Positions 9,480 to 16,624 of a stretch of DNA of 64,000 bases are shown here, piece by piece. Source of the DNA: Micromonospora craniellae (GTDB lineage Bacteria > Actinomycetota > Actinomycetes > Mycobacteriales > Micromonosporaceae); contig NZ_CP061725.1 in NCBI RefSeq assembly GCF_014764405.1, positions 5,642,001 through 5,706,000 of the forward strand. Reading direction: 5' to 3'. Every line of letters begins with the position of its first letter. Positions within the stretch are counted from its first letter, which is position 1. Under the pieces are notes generated by a model. That model saw nothing but the letters and a program-made list of their open reading frames with translations. It was not told the origin of the DNA and did not search any database. The position numbers and the translations under genes are program-made.

Positions 9480-11083
9480 TTGACCGGCTGGCATGATCAT
9501 GTGGTGTCGTCGGCCCCGCAGGTTCCGCCCTCGTATGAGGATCTGCTGGCGATGCTGGTTGAGCTGCGGGAACGGGTCGATCGGTTGGAGGCGGAGAACG
9601 CGGAGCTGCGGCGCCGGCTGGGGTTGAACTCGTCGAACTCGTCCAAGCCGCCGTCGTCCGACGGGTTGGCCAGGCCCCGGCCGCAGTCGGGCAAGCGCGG
9701 CGGCAGTGGCCGGTCGCGGGGTAAGCAGCCGGGTGCGCCGGGATCGACACTGGAGTTGGCAGCCGATCCGGATCAGGTGGTGCAGCATCGGCCGGATCGG
9801 TGCGTGAACCCGGCGTGCGGGATCGGTCTCGACGGCGGCCGTGAGTACGGGCGGCAGCGCCGGCAGGTGGTCGAGTTGCCCGAGCGCCGGCCGGTGGTCA
9901 CCGAGCACCAGCTCGTTGCGGTGGAGTGCGCCGGGTGTGGGCAGGTCAGCGAGCCCGCGGCGCCCGCAGGGGTGACGGGGCGGGTGCAGTACGGCACGGA
10001 CGTCAAGGCCGCCGCCGTGTATGCCCGGGCCGGGCAGTTCCTGCCGTTCGGACGGGTCGCCGCGTTGATGGCCGATCTGCTCGGGGTGCGGGTCTCAACC
10101 GGGTTCGTGCATCAGGTGGTCACCGAGGCGGCCCGCCGGCTGGGCCCGTTCGTTTCCCGGCTGGCCGCGTTGCTGCAGGTTCAGGACGTGCTGCACGCTG
10201 ATGAGACTCCGGCCCGGGTCGGCCCCTGTCTGCCGAAGTCGTGGACCGGTGACCGGGACCGGTGCCGGGCGGCGGCGATTCCGGAAGAGGTGGAGTTCGC
10301 CACGAAGCCGCAGCAGGCACAGGCCATGGTGGAGCGGGCGATCGAGGCGTGGGTGCCGTTCTCGTGGTTCACGGCGGACGAGGCCTACGGGCAGAACCCG
10401 GGCCTGCGGGGCTGGCTGGAGGATCAGGACATCGCCTATGTGATGGCCACCCGCTGTGACGACGGGGTGCCCTCCGGGCTACACACCACCCTCCGTGTCG
10501 ATGAGCTGATCGCGAGGGTGCGTGCGGGCGCGTGGCAGCGCCTGTCGTGCGGCGATGGCGCGCGCGGGCCACGCCGCTACGACTGGGCCCGGGTGCCGAT
10601 CCGGCGCACCTTCGCCCACGGCCGCCGCGGCTGGGTCCTCGCGCGACGCTCGATCAGCGACCCTGGCGAGATCGCCTACTACGTCTGCTTCGGCCGGCGC
10701 GGCACCCGACTGCGTGAGTTGGTGCGGGTCGCCGGCAGTCGCTGGTCGGTGGAGGAGTCGTTCCAGACCGCGAAGAACGAGGTCGGCCTGGTCCAGTGCC
10801 AGGTCCGCCGCTACGACGCCTGGTACGCCCACATCACCCTCGCGATGGCCGCCGCCGCGTTCCTCGTCGTCACCCGCGCCGCCGAAGCCTCGAAGGGGGC
10901 ATCACCGCAGACGCGGGCAGCCTGATCCCGTTGACCAGCAACGAGATCCGCCGCCTGTTCGCCCACCTCGTCCTCATCGGGCGTACCGCAGCTGAGCACG
11001 TGCTGCACTGGTCAACCTGGCGCCGCCGCCGGCAAGCTCAAGCGAAAGCCTCCCATTACCGTAAACGACTCGAACCGCCATAA
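9480..11083 (+). pseudogene. Chimeric transposase: IS66 N-terminal half joined in frame to IS701 C-terminal half, frameshifted at the end
   Basis: The open frame at 9480-10925 (481 residues) starts as an IS66 transposase: leucine-zipper helix (residues 19-50), the NSSNSSKPPSSD motif, basic segment, zinc-binding cysteines (CVNPAC, CAGCG) and the first DDE aspartate in VLHADETP (D241). Near residue 249 (about 10224) it changes to IS701-type sequence: PKSWTGDRDRCRAAAIPEE, VEFATKPQQA, the second aspartate in FTADEAYG (D300), and the glutamate motif WSVEESFQTAK (about 425). The frame ends early; the normal IS701 tail (LIPLTSNEIRRLFAHLVLIG to KRLEPP) continues in another frame to 11083, so a frameshift lies near 10893. 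I infer a deletion that fused two neighbouring IS elements. Confidence 0.85.
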
Positions 11084-11555
11084 GGCACGACCCGCCGTTG
11101 CAGTACTAGGATGATTAGGGGGTGTGCGCCGCGCCTCATGGCGGCCGACAGGAGGGCGGACAGGTCGCGCAGTGGCCGTCGTCGTGTGCCGCGATCGGGA
11201 TCGCCCTCGATGGAAGAAGGACGATCTCGGCCTGTGGGCCGGCGTTGCTGGTGAGGCGGGACGCTCTGGAAAAGCGTGGTCACCGACCAGCGCATCTGCG
11301 GGATGAAGCATTCGTTCTTTCTGGTCTGCGACTGCCTGAAGGGGGCTGCGGGAGGTTCCGACGAACGCGTGGCCCAGAGCGGGGCGTAACGGGTGTGATC
11401 CATTTGATCCGCGACACGTCCCGCCTGATCTCGCGCCTTCCGGGTCGAACTCCAGCGGCGGGGACGGCTACCTGAGACGGAAGCGGACGATCGTCGTTTC
11501 ATGACGCGGGTGCGTTGTCCCTACGCACGCGTGATGCTCTGCTCGACGACCAGGG
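11084..11555. other. No supported gene; remnant sequence between insertion elements
   Basis: This stretch of 472 bp lies between the IS701-type tail and the left end of the IS66 element. Open frames exist on both strands, but none has a recognisable motif, a good ribosome site or a typical composition. It may include the right end of the lost IS701 copy and part of the original element. An exact 8-base duplication of GACCAGGG marks its right edge. Confidence 0.5.
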
Positions 11556-11576
11556 GTAAACATTCAGGGCCACTCC
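11556..11576 (+). repeat. Left terminal inverted repeat of the IS66 element
   Basis: The 21-base end matches the right end (13198-13218, reverse complement) at 20 positions. The adjoining 8 bases GACCAGGG are the left copy of the target duplication. Confidence 0.92.
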
Positions 11577-11605
11577 GGGTGGTGGCCGTGAGTGGCTGTC
11601 TGTGA

Positions 11606-13138
11606 TTGACGGGCTGGGTCGATCTTGACGGTGTGTCGATGCGCGGCCGGGTGCGATCGATGTGTTGTGATCGGTGGGTGCCGGGCTTGGAGGAGTTGTC
11701 GCGCGAGGAGTTGATCGGACTCACGCGACGGCTGATCGTTCAGGTGGAACAGTTGACCCAGGCGAACCGGGAGTTGACTGATCGGGTCGCGCGGTTGGAA
11801 CGCCTGGTGTCGCGTAACAGTGGGAACTCGGGGATGCCGCCGTCGAAGGATGATGATCCGGGACGGACGCCGCCGGCGGAGGTGTCCACGCCGGTGCCGG
11901 CAGCCGGTGCTGGTAAGCGGTCGCGGGGTAAGCAGCGGGGTGCGCCGGGTGCGCAGCTGTCCTGGTCACCGTTTCCGGACGGCATTGTGGATCATTTTCC
12001 GGGCGGGCCGTGTGGATGCGGATCGGATCTGGCATCGGCGGCTGATCTGGGGGTTTACGCCTCGCATCAGCAGGTCGATGTGCCGGCGATGACGGCGACG
12101 GTCACCCAGCATGATCGGCACGCGGTGCGCTGCGGGTGCGGGGCGATGCACGTGGCGGCCCGCCCCGAGGGGGTGCCGGACGCAGGCGTCTCGTACGGGC
12201 CGAATCTTCAGGCGTGGTGCGTCTATCTGATGGTGGTGCACGCGATTCCGGTGGCCCGGTGCGCTGACCTGGTCGCCGCGTTGACCGGCTCGCGTCCGTC
12301 GGACGGGTTCGTCCACGCGTTGATCGGCCGGGCCGCGGCGGGGGTGGCCGAGTCGAACCGGATCATCCGCACGCTGATCGCCCTCGCGCATGTGGTCTCC
12401 TGCGACGAGACCCCGATCCGGGTCGGTGCCCGCAAGGTCAAGAAGTACCTTCTGGTCGCCTGCACCCGCCTCTACACCTGGTACCTGCTCGGTGACCGCA
12501 GCCTCGACACGTTCAAGGTGTTCGTCCTGCCGGACCTGACCGGGGTGGTCGTGCACGACCGTTACCAGAACTACGACGCGAAGATCTTCGCCCACCTGGT
12601 CCACCAACTCTGCGTAGCCCACCTGATCCGCGACTGTCAGGACGCCGCCGAGACCTACCCCGACGCGCACTGGCCGATCCAGATCCGCCAGGCGCTACAG
12701 GGACTCGTCCACGCCGCGAACCTCGCCCGCGCACAGAACCTGCCCGCGATCGGCGAACACATCGCCGGCCCGCTGATCGACGCCTACCGGCACGGCGTGC
12801 GGATCGGGCTCAAGGAGGTCGCCCGGGTGGACGGCCGTAAACAGCCGAAACACCGGGCACTGCTGGAAGACCTCCACGACCGAGAAGCCGACATCCTGCG
12901 ATTCACCACCGACCTGCGCATCCCACCCACGTCGAACCAGGCCGAACGCGACCTACGGCCCGCGAAGACCCAGCAGAAGATCTCCGGACGGCTCACCAGC
13001 GAGAAGGTCACCGAACACCGCTACGCCATCCGCGGTTACGTCTCCACAGTGACCAAACACGGCGCGGATGTCATGACCGCCATCCGCGACGCCATCCTCG
13101 GCCGACCCTGGACACCACCCGCCTGGGCACCCGGCTAA
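11606..13138 (+). CDS. IS66-family transposase
   Basis: Up to 510 residues, reading from a TTG at 11606; an ATG at 11639 or 11660 could be the true start since no ribosome site decides it. The protein has an N-terminal coiled coil (LTRRLIVQVEQLTQANRELT), the RNSGNSGMPPSKDD motif, a cysteine-based zinc region (CGCGSD, CGCGAM) and the DDE triad: SCDETP, VVHDRYQNY and SNQAERDLRP. The C-terminal IS66 domain (GYVSTVTKHGADVMTAIRDA) is present. Length and motifs are normal, there is no frameshift and the element ends are intact, so it is probably active. It is much less similar to the neighbouring chimeric copy's N-terminal half than expected for two copies of one element. Confidence 0.93.
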   Translation: MTGWVDLDGVSMRGRVRSMCCDRWVPGLEELSREELIGLTRRLIVQVEQLTQANRELTDRVARLERLVSRNSGNSGMPPSKDDDPGRTPPAEVSTPVPAAGAGKRSRGKQRGAPGAQLSWSPFPDGIVDHFPGGPCGCGSDLASAADLGVYASHQQVDVPAMTATVTQHDRHAVRCGCGAMHVAARPEGVPDAGVSYGPNLQAWCVYLMVVHAIPVARCADLVAALTGSRPSDGFVHALIGRAAAGVAESNRIIRTLIALAHVVSCDETPIRVGARKVKKYLLVACTRLYTWYLLGDRSLDTFKVFVLPDLTGVVVHDRYQNYDAKIFAHLVHQLCVAHLIRDCQDAAETYPDAHWPIQIRQALQGLVHAANLARAQNLPAIGEHIAGPLIDAYRHGVRIGLKEVARVDGRKQPKHRALLEDLHDREADILRFTTDLRIPPTSNQAERDLRPAKTQQKISGRLTSEKVTEHRYAIRGYVSTVTKHGADVMTAIRDAILGRPWTPPAWAPG

Positions 13139-13197
13139 CCCACCACGAGCAACGACCGCCACCACCCATCACACACTGCCACCAACGGCTACGTCAT

Positions 13198-13218
13198 GGA
13201 GTGGCCCTGAATGCTTAC
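13198..13218 (-). repeat. Right terminal inverted repeat of the IS66 element
   Basis: Pairs with 11556-11576 with one mismatch (A to G at the fifth base). GACCAGGG follows directly at 13219-13226 as the right target duplication. Confidence 0.92.
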
Positions 13219-13317
13219 GACCAGGGCGGATGGCTGCCGCGTGGGTCCTGCCCACGGGTTTGGGCGTATCGATCTTGTCGAGACTGGCCGAGAGCGGCAC
13301 AGGCCCCCGGGATGGGT

Positions 13318-13339
13318 GCCCCTGTCCTTACTCAGGGGC
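13318..13339 (-). terminator. Hairpin at the end of tsaD
   Basis: GCCCCTG and CAGGGGC form a perfect 7-bp stem around 8 bases, overlapping the tsaD stop codon. No T run follows, which is normal in this GC-rich background. It would end transcription from the def-tsaD side before the IS66 element. Confidence 0.5.
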
Positions 13340-14372
13340 GTAGGCCCTGCAGGAGCGCGCCGTGCAGGACGGCGGAGGGGTCCGCGCCGAGGTCGAGTCG
13401 GTCGGGTGTGACGTCGGCGCGGATGAGGAGGTCGCCGACGGCGGCGATCATGGCCCCGTTGTCGGTGCAGAGTCGTGGTGACGGTACGCGTAGCCGTACT
13501 CCGGCGTCGGCGCAGCGGTGTTCGGCGAGGGCGCGTACCCGGCTGTTGGCGGCGACCCCGCCGACGAGCAGGAGCGTGTCGACCTGGTGGTCGCGGCAGG
13601 CCGCCAGGGCTTTGCGGGTGACGGTGTCCGCGACGGCTTCCTGGAACGACGCCGCGACGTCGGCCACGGGCACCGCCCCGTCGTCGTGTTTCTCGACCCA
13701 GCGGGCCACGGCGGTTTTGAGGCCGGAGAAGGAGAACCGGTAGGGCGGGTCGTGGGGGCCGGTCATCGGTCGAGGAAAGGCGATCGCGGTGGGGTTGCCG
13801 TCGCGGGCGGTGTGGTCGATGGCGGGTCCGCCGGGGTAGGGCAGGCCGAGCAGGCGGGCGACCTTGTCGAAGGCTTCTCCGGCGGCGTCGTCGACGGTGT
13901 CGCCGAGGTGGACGACGGGATCCCGGGCGAGGTCGCCGAGAAGTAGGAGTGAGGTGTGCCCACCGGAGACGATCAACGCGACACAGCGGTCAGGGAGTGG
14001 ACCGTGTTCGAGGGTGTCGACGGCGGCGTGGCCGGCGAGGTGGTGCACGCCGTAGAGGGGCACGCCGAGGCTGAGGGCGTACGCCTTGCCGGCGGCGAGG
14101 CCGACCTGGACGGCGGTGGCGAGGCCGGGGCCGGCGGTGGCGGCGACGGCGTCGATGTCGCCGAAACCGATGCCGGCGCGGTCGAGGGCGTGGCGGACCA
14201 TGGGGGTGACGGCGTGCAGGTGGGCGCGGGCGGCGATCTCGGGTACGACGCCGCCGAAGCGGGCGTGTTCGTCCATGCTGGTGGCGAGGGCGTCGCCGAG
14301 GAGGACGCCGTCGGCGACGATGCCGACGCCGGTCTCGTCGCAGGAGGTTTCGATGCCCAGGACGACCGGCAT
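13332..14372 (-). CDS. tsaD: tRNA N6-adenosine threonylcarbamoyltransferase TsaD
   Basis: A 346-residue TsaD (Kae1/Gcp family), the subunit that transfers threonylcarbamoyl to A37 of ANN-reading tRNAs. The metal site is intact: H111 and H115 in HHLAGH and D304 in CTDNGAMI. The ASKHA nucleotide fold is shown by GIETSCDETGVGI at the N-terminus and VSGGHTSLLLL. It starts 3 bp after def, so the two are cotranscribed. In most actinobacteria tsaD sits with tsaB, tsaE, rimI and groES; here none of these is present and the partner is peptide deformylase, so this may be a second copy. Both encode metal-dependent enzymes, and the pair lies downstream of a Fur-type gene and a Fur-type box, which points to metal- or oxidant-linked expression. 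Confidence 0.93.
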   Translation of the reverse strand: MPVVLGIETSCDETGVGIVADGVLLGDALATSMDEHARFGGVVPEIAARAHLHAVTPMVRHALDRAGIGFGDIDAVAATAGPGLATAVQVGLAAGKAYALSLGVPLYGVHHLAGHAAVDTLEHGPLPDRCVALIVSGGHTSLLLLGDLARDPVVHLGDTVDDAAGEAFDKVARLLGLPYPGGPAIDHTARDGNPTAIAFPRPMTGPHDPPYRFSFSGLKTAVARWVEKHDDGAVPVADVAASFQEAVADTVTRKALAACRDHQVDTLLLVGGVAANSRVRALAEHRCADAGVRLRVPSPRLCTDNGAMIAAVGDLLIRADVTPDRLDLGADPSAVLHGALLQGLRP

Positions 14373-14375
14373 CGG

Positions 14376-14930
14376 TCAGTCGTCCTGTCCGGTGCCCGCA
14401 CCGACGCCGGGGTGTTCGGCGCTGGCGGCCAGGATACGTTTGCGGAGTTTGGTGGGGAGCCGGTCGACGTAGGCGAGGCCGTCGAGGTGGTCGACCTCGT
14501 GTTGGAAGCAGCGGGCGAGGGTGCCGGTGCCGTCCAGCTGGATCTCCTGGCCGTTGACATCGAAGCCGGTGACGGTGGCGGTGGCGCAGCGGGCCAGTTC
14601 GGCGTGCTGGCCGGGGACGGAGAGGCAGCCCTCCGCGTCGGTCACCAGCTCGCGTTGCTCCGGCAGGTGCAGGACCGGATTGACGACGGTGGCGACGGTG
14701 TGGGCGCCGGTGGCGTCGGGGCAGTCGACGACGAAGATCCGCGCGTCGACGCCGATCTGGTTGGCGGCCAGACCGACGCCGTGGGCGGCGTACATGCTGG
14801 CGTACATGTCGGCGACGAGGCGGGCGAGGGCGTCGTCGAAGTCGGTCACCTCGGCGCAGCGGCGGTGCAGTACGGGCATGCCGTAGCGGGTGATGGGGCG
14901 CGGAGTGCCGGTCGAGGTCTGCACAGTCAC
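14376..14930 (-). CDS. def: Peptide deformylase
   Basis: A 184-residue peptide deformylase, which removes the formyl group from new protein N-termini using a bound ferrous (or Ni/Zn) ion. The three family motifs are intact: GVGLAANQIG (residues 51-60), EGCLSVPG with metal ligand C102, and QHEVDHLDG with H144, E145 and H148. Start is GTG at 14930, preceded closely by AGGATAG; a second in-frame GTG lies two codons on. A motif TTGCCA-N5-GTGCAG, the reverse of CTGCAC-N5-TGGCAA, is centred about 22 bp upstream and matches the boxes before sod and alaS. It lies 68 bp after the Fur-family gene on the same strand and 3 bp before tsaD. It is not next to fmt, the usual neighbour of the housekeeping copy. 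Confidence 0.94.
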   Translation of the reverse strand: MTVQTSTGTPRPITRYGMPVLHRRCAEVTDFDDALARLVADMYASMYAAHGVGLAANQIGVDARIFVVDCPDATGAHTVATVVNPVLHLPEQRELVTDAEGCLSVPGQHAELARCATATVTGFDVNGQEIQLDGTGTLARCFQHEVDHLDGLAYVDRLPTKLRKRILAASAEHPGVGAGTGQDD

Positions 14931-14943
14931 CTATCCTATGCAA

Positions 14944-14960
14944 TTGCCAACAATGTGCAG
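14944..14960 (-). promoter_or_regulatory. Fur-family (Nur-like) operator candidate in front of def-tsaD
   Basis: On the minus strand the sequence is CTGCAC-ATTGT-TGGCAA. Compared with the boxes at 15491 and 16595 (TTGCAA-N5-TGGCAA) it keeps 10 of 12 half-site bases and the same 5-base spacer. It ends 14 bp before the def start. The published Streptomyces Nur box is tTGCaa-N5-ttGCAA. It is the weakest of the three. Confidence 0.5.
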
Positions 14961-14998
14961 TAAGGGTTGTGCCGGCCGTACGCCGACGGGTTGGGCCC

Positions 14999-15457
14999 TT
15001 ATCGGGTCGCTGCCCGGCACACCGCGCACCGTCCGTAGACGACGACACCACTGGGCTGGCCGGCCGGATCCGGGTCGATCCCGACGGCGCGTGCGGCGGC
15101 GATGCTCGCGTCGACCGCCTCGTCCGGCAACTGCCGCATGTCGCCGCAGGCGCCGCAGACGGCGTGGTGGTGCGCGTCGTCGGCCAGCCCGAACGTGGTC
15201 GTCCTACCGACCGGCACGGTGTGGGCGATGCCCAACTCGACCAGTTGCCGCAGCACCCTGTGCACCGTCGACAGCTCCACGGTCACCCCACGGGCCAGCA
15301 GGGCGTGGTGCAACTCGGTCACGGTGAGGTGCCCGCGACCACCTACGGCGTGCGCGAGTTGGCCGAGCACAGCGCGCCGGGCGGCGGTGTTACGCAGGCC
15401 GGCGTGGCGTAGTCGCTGCACCGCGGCGGTCACTCGGTCGGTCTCCGATGCGGTCAA
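14999..15457 (-). CDS. Fur-family metalloregulator (Nur- or PerR/CatR-like)
   Basis: A 152-residue Fur-type repressor. The winged helix occupies about residues 10-90, with recognition helix ELSTVHRVLRQLVELG. A metal/dimer domain follows: HHHAVCGACG (H96-98, C101, C104) and YGRCAVC (C144, C147); the two CxxC pairs form the structural zinc site seen in PerR, Nur and Zur. A TTG start follows GGAGG. It is divergent from superoxide dismutase, with one TTGCAA-N5-TGGCAA box between them, and def-tsaD follow on its own strand. In Streptomyces coelicolor the nickel regulator Nur controls sodF through a tTGCaa-N5-ttGCAA box, so Nur is the best guess; a peroxide-sensing Fur protein remains possible. The box between the genes suggests self-regulation. 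Confidence 0.9.
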   Translation of the reverse strand: MTASETDRVTAAVQRLRHAGLRNTAARRAVLGQLAHAVGGRGHLTVTELHHALLARGVTVELSTVHRVLRQLVELGIAHTVPVGRTTTFGLADDAHHHAVCGACGDMRQLPDEAVDASIAAARAVGIDPDPAGQPSGVVVYGRCAVCRAATR

Positions 15458-15490
15458 CCGCCCCTCCTCGCCGCGCGATCGCCGGTTCTA

Positions 15491-15507
15491 TTGCAAGATA
15501 GTGGCAA
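15491..15507 (+). promoter_or_regulatory. Fur-family (Nur-like) operator in the fur-sod divergent promoter
   Basis: TTGCAA-GATAG-TGGCAA differs by one base from a perfect TTGCAA-N5-TTGCAA dyad. It lies mid-way in the 85-bp gap between the Fur-type gene and superoxide dismutase, 35 bp before the sod start, where it could control both directions. The same half-sites and spacing recur at 16595. Confidence 0.75.
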
Positions 15508-15542
15508 GAGCATCATCTTGGCAGCAACCTCAAGGAGTTCTG

Positions 15543-16157
15543 ATGGCGGTCTACAACCTGCCGGATCTGCCCTACGACTACGGCGCGCTGGAGCCGGCCA
15601 TGTCGGGGCAGATCCTGGAGCTGCACCACGACAAGCACCACGCCACGTACGTCAAGGGCGCCAACGACGGCCTGGAGCAGCTCGCCGAGGCCCGCGCCAA
15701 GGGCGACTTCTCGACCCTGGTCGGCCTGGAGAAGACGTTCGCGTTCAATCTCTCCGGTCACGTGCTGCACTCGATCTTCTGGGGCAACCTCTCCCCGGAC
15801 GGCGGGGATCGTCCCGACGGAGAGTTGGCCGCCGCGATCGAGGAGCACTTCGGTTCGTTCGATGCGTTCGCCGGGCAGCTCTCCGCGGCCACCAAAGGCG
15901 TGCAGGGCTCCGGGTGGGGTGTGCTGGCCTGGGAGCCGCTGGGGCAGCGGCTGATCGTGGAGCAGGTGTACGACCACCACGGCAATGTCGGCCAGGGCTC
16001 TACGCCGCTGCTGGTCTTCGACGCCTGGGAGCATGCCTACTACCTGCAGTACAAGAACGTGCGGCCGGATTACGTGGACCGGCTGTGGAACCTGGTCAAC
16101 TGGTCGGACGTGATTGCCCGCTTCGATGCTGCCCGCGCCGCCACGCCAAAGATCTGA
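15543..16157 (+). CDS. Superoxide dismutase (Fe/Mn family)
   Basis: A 204-residue Fe/Mn superoxide dismutase that converts superoxide to oxygen and peroxide. All four metal ligands are visible: H28 (LELHHDKHHATYV), H76 (GHVLHSIFW), D160 and H164 (VFDAWEHAYYLQYKN). ATG at 15543 follows AAGGAG; the open frame extends further upstream but only as non-genic sequence. There is no signal peptide, so it is cytoplasmic. It is divergent from a Fur-family regulator across a Nur-like box, and a small gene follows after 5 bp. Streptomyces sodF has the same regulator and box type. Sequence alone does not separate iron from manganese use. Confidence 0.96.
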   Translation: MAVYNLPDLPYDYGALEPAMSGQILELHHDKHHATYVKGANDGLEQLAEARAKGDFSTLVGLEKTFAFNLSGHVLHSIFWGNLSPDGGDRPDGELAAAIEEHFGSFDAFAGQLSAATKGVQGSGWGVLAWEPLGQRLIVEQVYDHHGNVGQGSTPLLVFDAWEHAYYLQYKNVRPDYVDRLWNLVNWSDVIARFDAARAATPKI

Positions 16158-16162
16158 TCTGC

Positions 16163-16423
16163 GTGACCGGTCTCACCCCGGCCGCCGCGGAGCTGGTGCA
16201 ACGCGCCGCCGGGGTCATCGTGGCCAAGCATCGCGGTGACCTCGGCGGCGCCGAGGAACTCCTCGCCGCGTTCAGTTCCGAGCAGGCCAAGACCCTCGGT
16301 TTCTACCTCCTGGCGGACCTGAGCCTCGGACTGCTCCGCGCGCAGAGCGGCCAGTCCCTGGACGACCTCGTCCGTGAGCTGTCCCTGCTCGTCGCCGCCA
16401 CCGCCACACCGCCCGACGACTGA
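16163..16423 (+). CDS. Small helical protein A, unknown function (paralogue of 19267-19521)
   Basis: An 86-residue protein starting with GTG 5 bp after the sod stop, so it is almost certainly cotranscribed with sod. I recognise no family. It is predicted all-helical, acidic overall and has no membrane segment or cysteine. Its core, GVIVAKHRGDLGGAEELL then AF and FYLLADLSLGLL, aligns without gaps in the first half with small protein B encoded right after alaS (GIIAARHRGDLDGAHALA, AF, FLLLTELALTIV). The shared A-(K/R)-HRGDL-x-GA motif is the most conserved part. Two copies, each tied to a gene with the same Fur-type box, suggest a role in the same response. A 20-bp-stem terminator follows. Confidence 0.85.
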   Translation: MTGLTPAAAELVQRAAGVIVAKHRGDLGGAEELLAAFSSEQAKTLGFYLLADLSLGLLRAQSGQSLDDLVRELSLLVAATATPPDD

Positions 16424-16436
16424 CCGCGGTGTGCCT

Positions 16437-16481
16437 CCGGTCGGTGTCGCCGGCACCAGGCGTGCCGGCGACACCGACCGG
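16437..16481 (+). terminator. Strong hairpin terminator after sod operon
   Basis: A perfect 20-bp stem (CCGGTCGGTGTCGCCGGCAC at 16437-16456 with its complement at 16462-16481) closes a 5-base loop, CAGGC. No T run follows. It separates the sod operon from alaS, so alaS must have its own promoter. Confidence 0.85.
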
Positions 16482-16594
16482 ATACGACCACCCTGCCGAC
16501 TGCCGCGCCCCGCCGTGCGCGCCGGCGTATCCAGGCGGGGTGGTCGGCCGTGGGGTATCAGAAATAAGCGCACTCTGCTGCCGCTAGCATGTAG

Positions 16595-16611
16595 TTGCAA
16601 AACTATGGCAA
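16595..16611 (+). promoter_or_regulatory. Fur-family (Nur-like) operator in the alaS leader
   Basis: TTGCAA-AACTA-TGGCAA has exactly the same half-sites and spacer length as the box in front of sod. TAGCAT at 16585-16590 could be the -10 element, which would put the box over the transcription start, a repressing position. It ends 13 bp before the chosen alaS start, with AAGGGGG between. Confidence 0.75.
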
Positions 16612-16624
16612 CAAGGGGGCGTTG

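Larger units (their letters stand above)
11556..13218 (+). mobile_element. Intact IS66-family insertion sequence, single-transposase type
   Basis: A 1663-bp element. Its ends are inverted repeats: GTAAACATTCAGGGCCACTC at 11556 and, read from the other end at 13218, GTAAGCATTCAGGGCCACTC; one base differs. Both ends are flanked by the same 8 bases, GACCAGGG (11548-11555 and 13219-13226), matching the 8-bp target duplication known for IS66. It holds only the large transposase, with no TnpA or TnpB, as in the simple IS66 subgroup. The perfect flanking duplication means insertion was recent and direct, 92 bp past the end of tsaD's coding strand. Confidence 0.93.

Noticed and set aside
11056..11502. 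Frames in the gap between the two transposon segments
   Set aside because: No motif, no ribosome site, basic low-complexity composition on both strands.
13227..13331. Possible distal attachment site of the serine recombinase element
   Set aside because: I found no repeat of the tRNA-Leu 3' end here.
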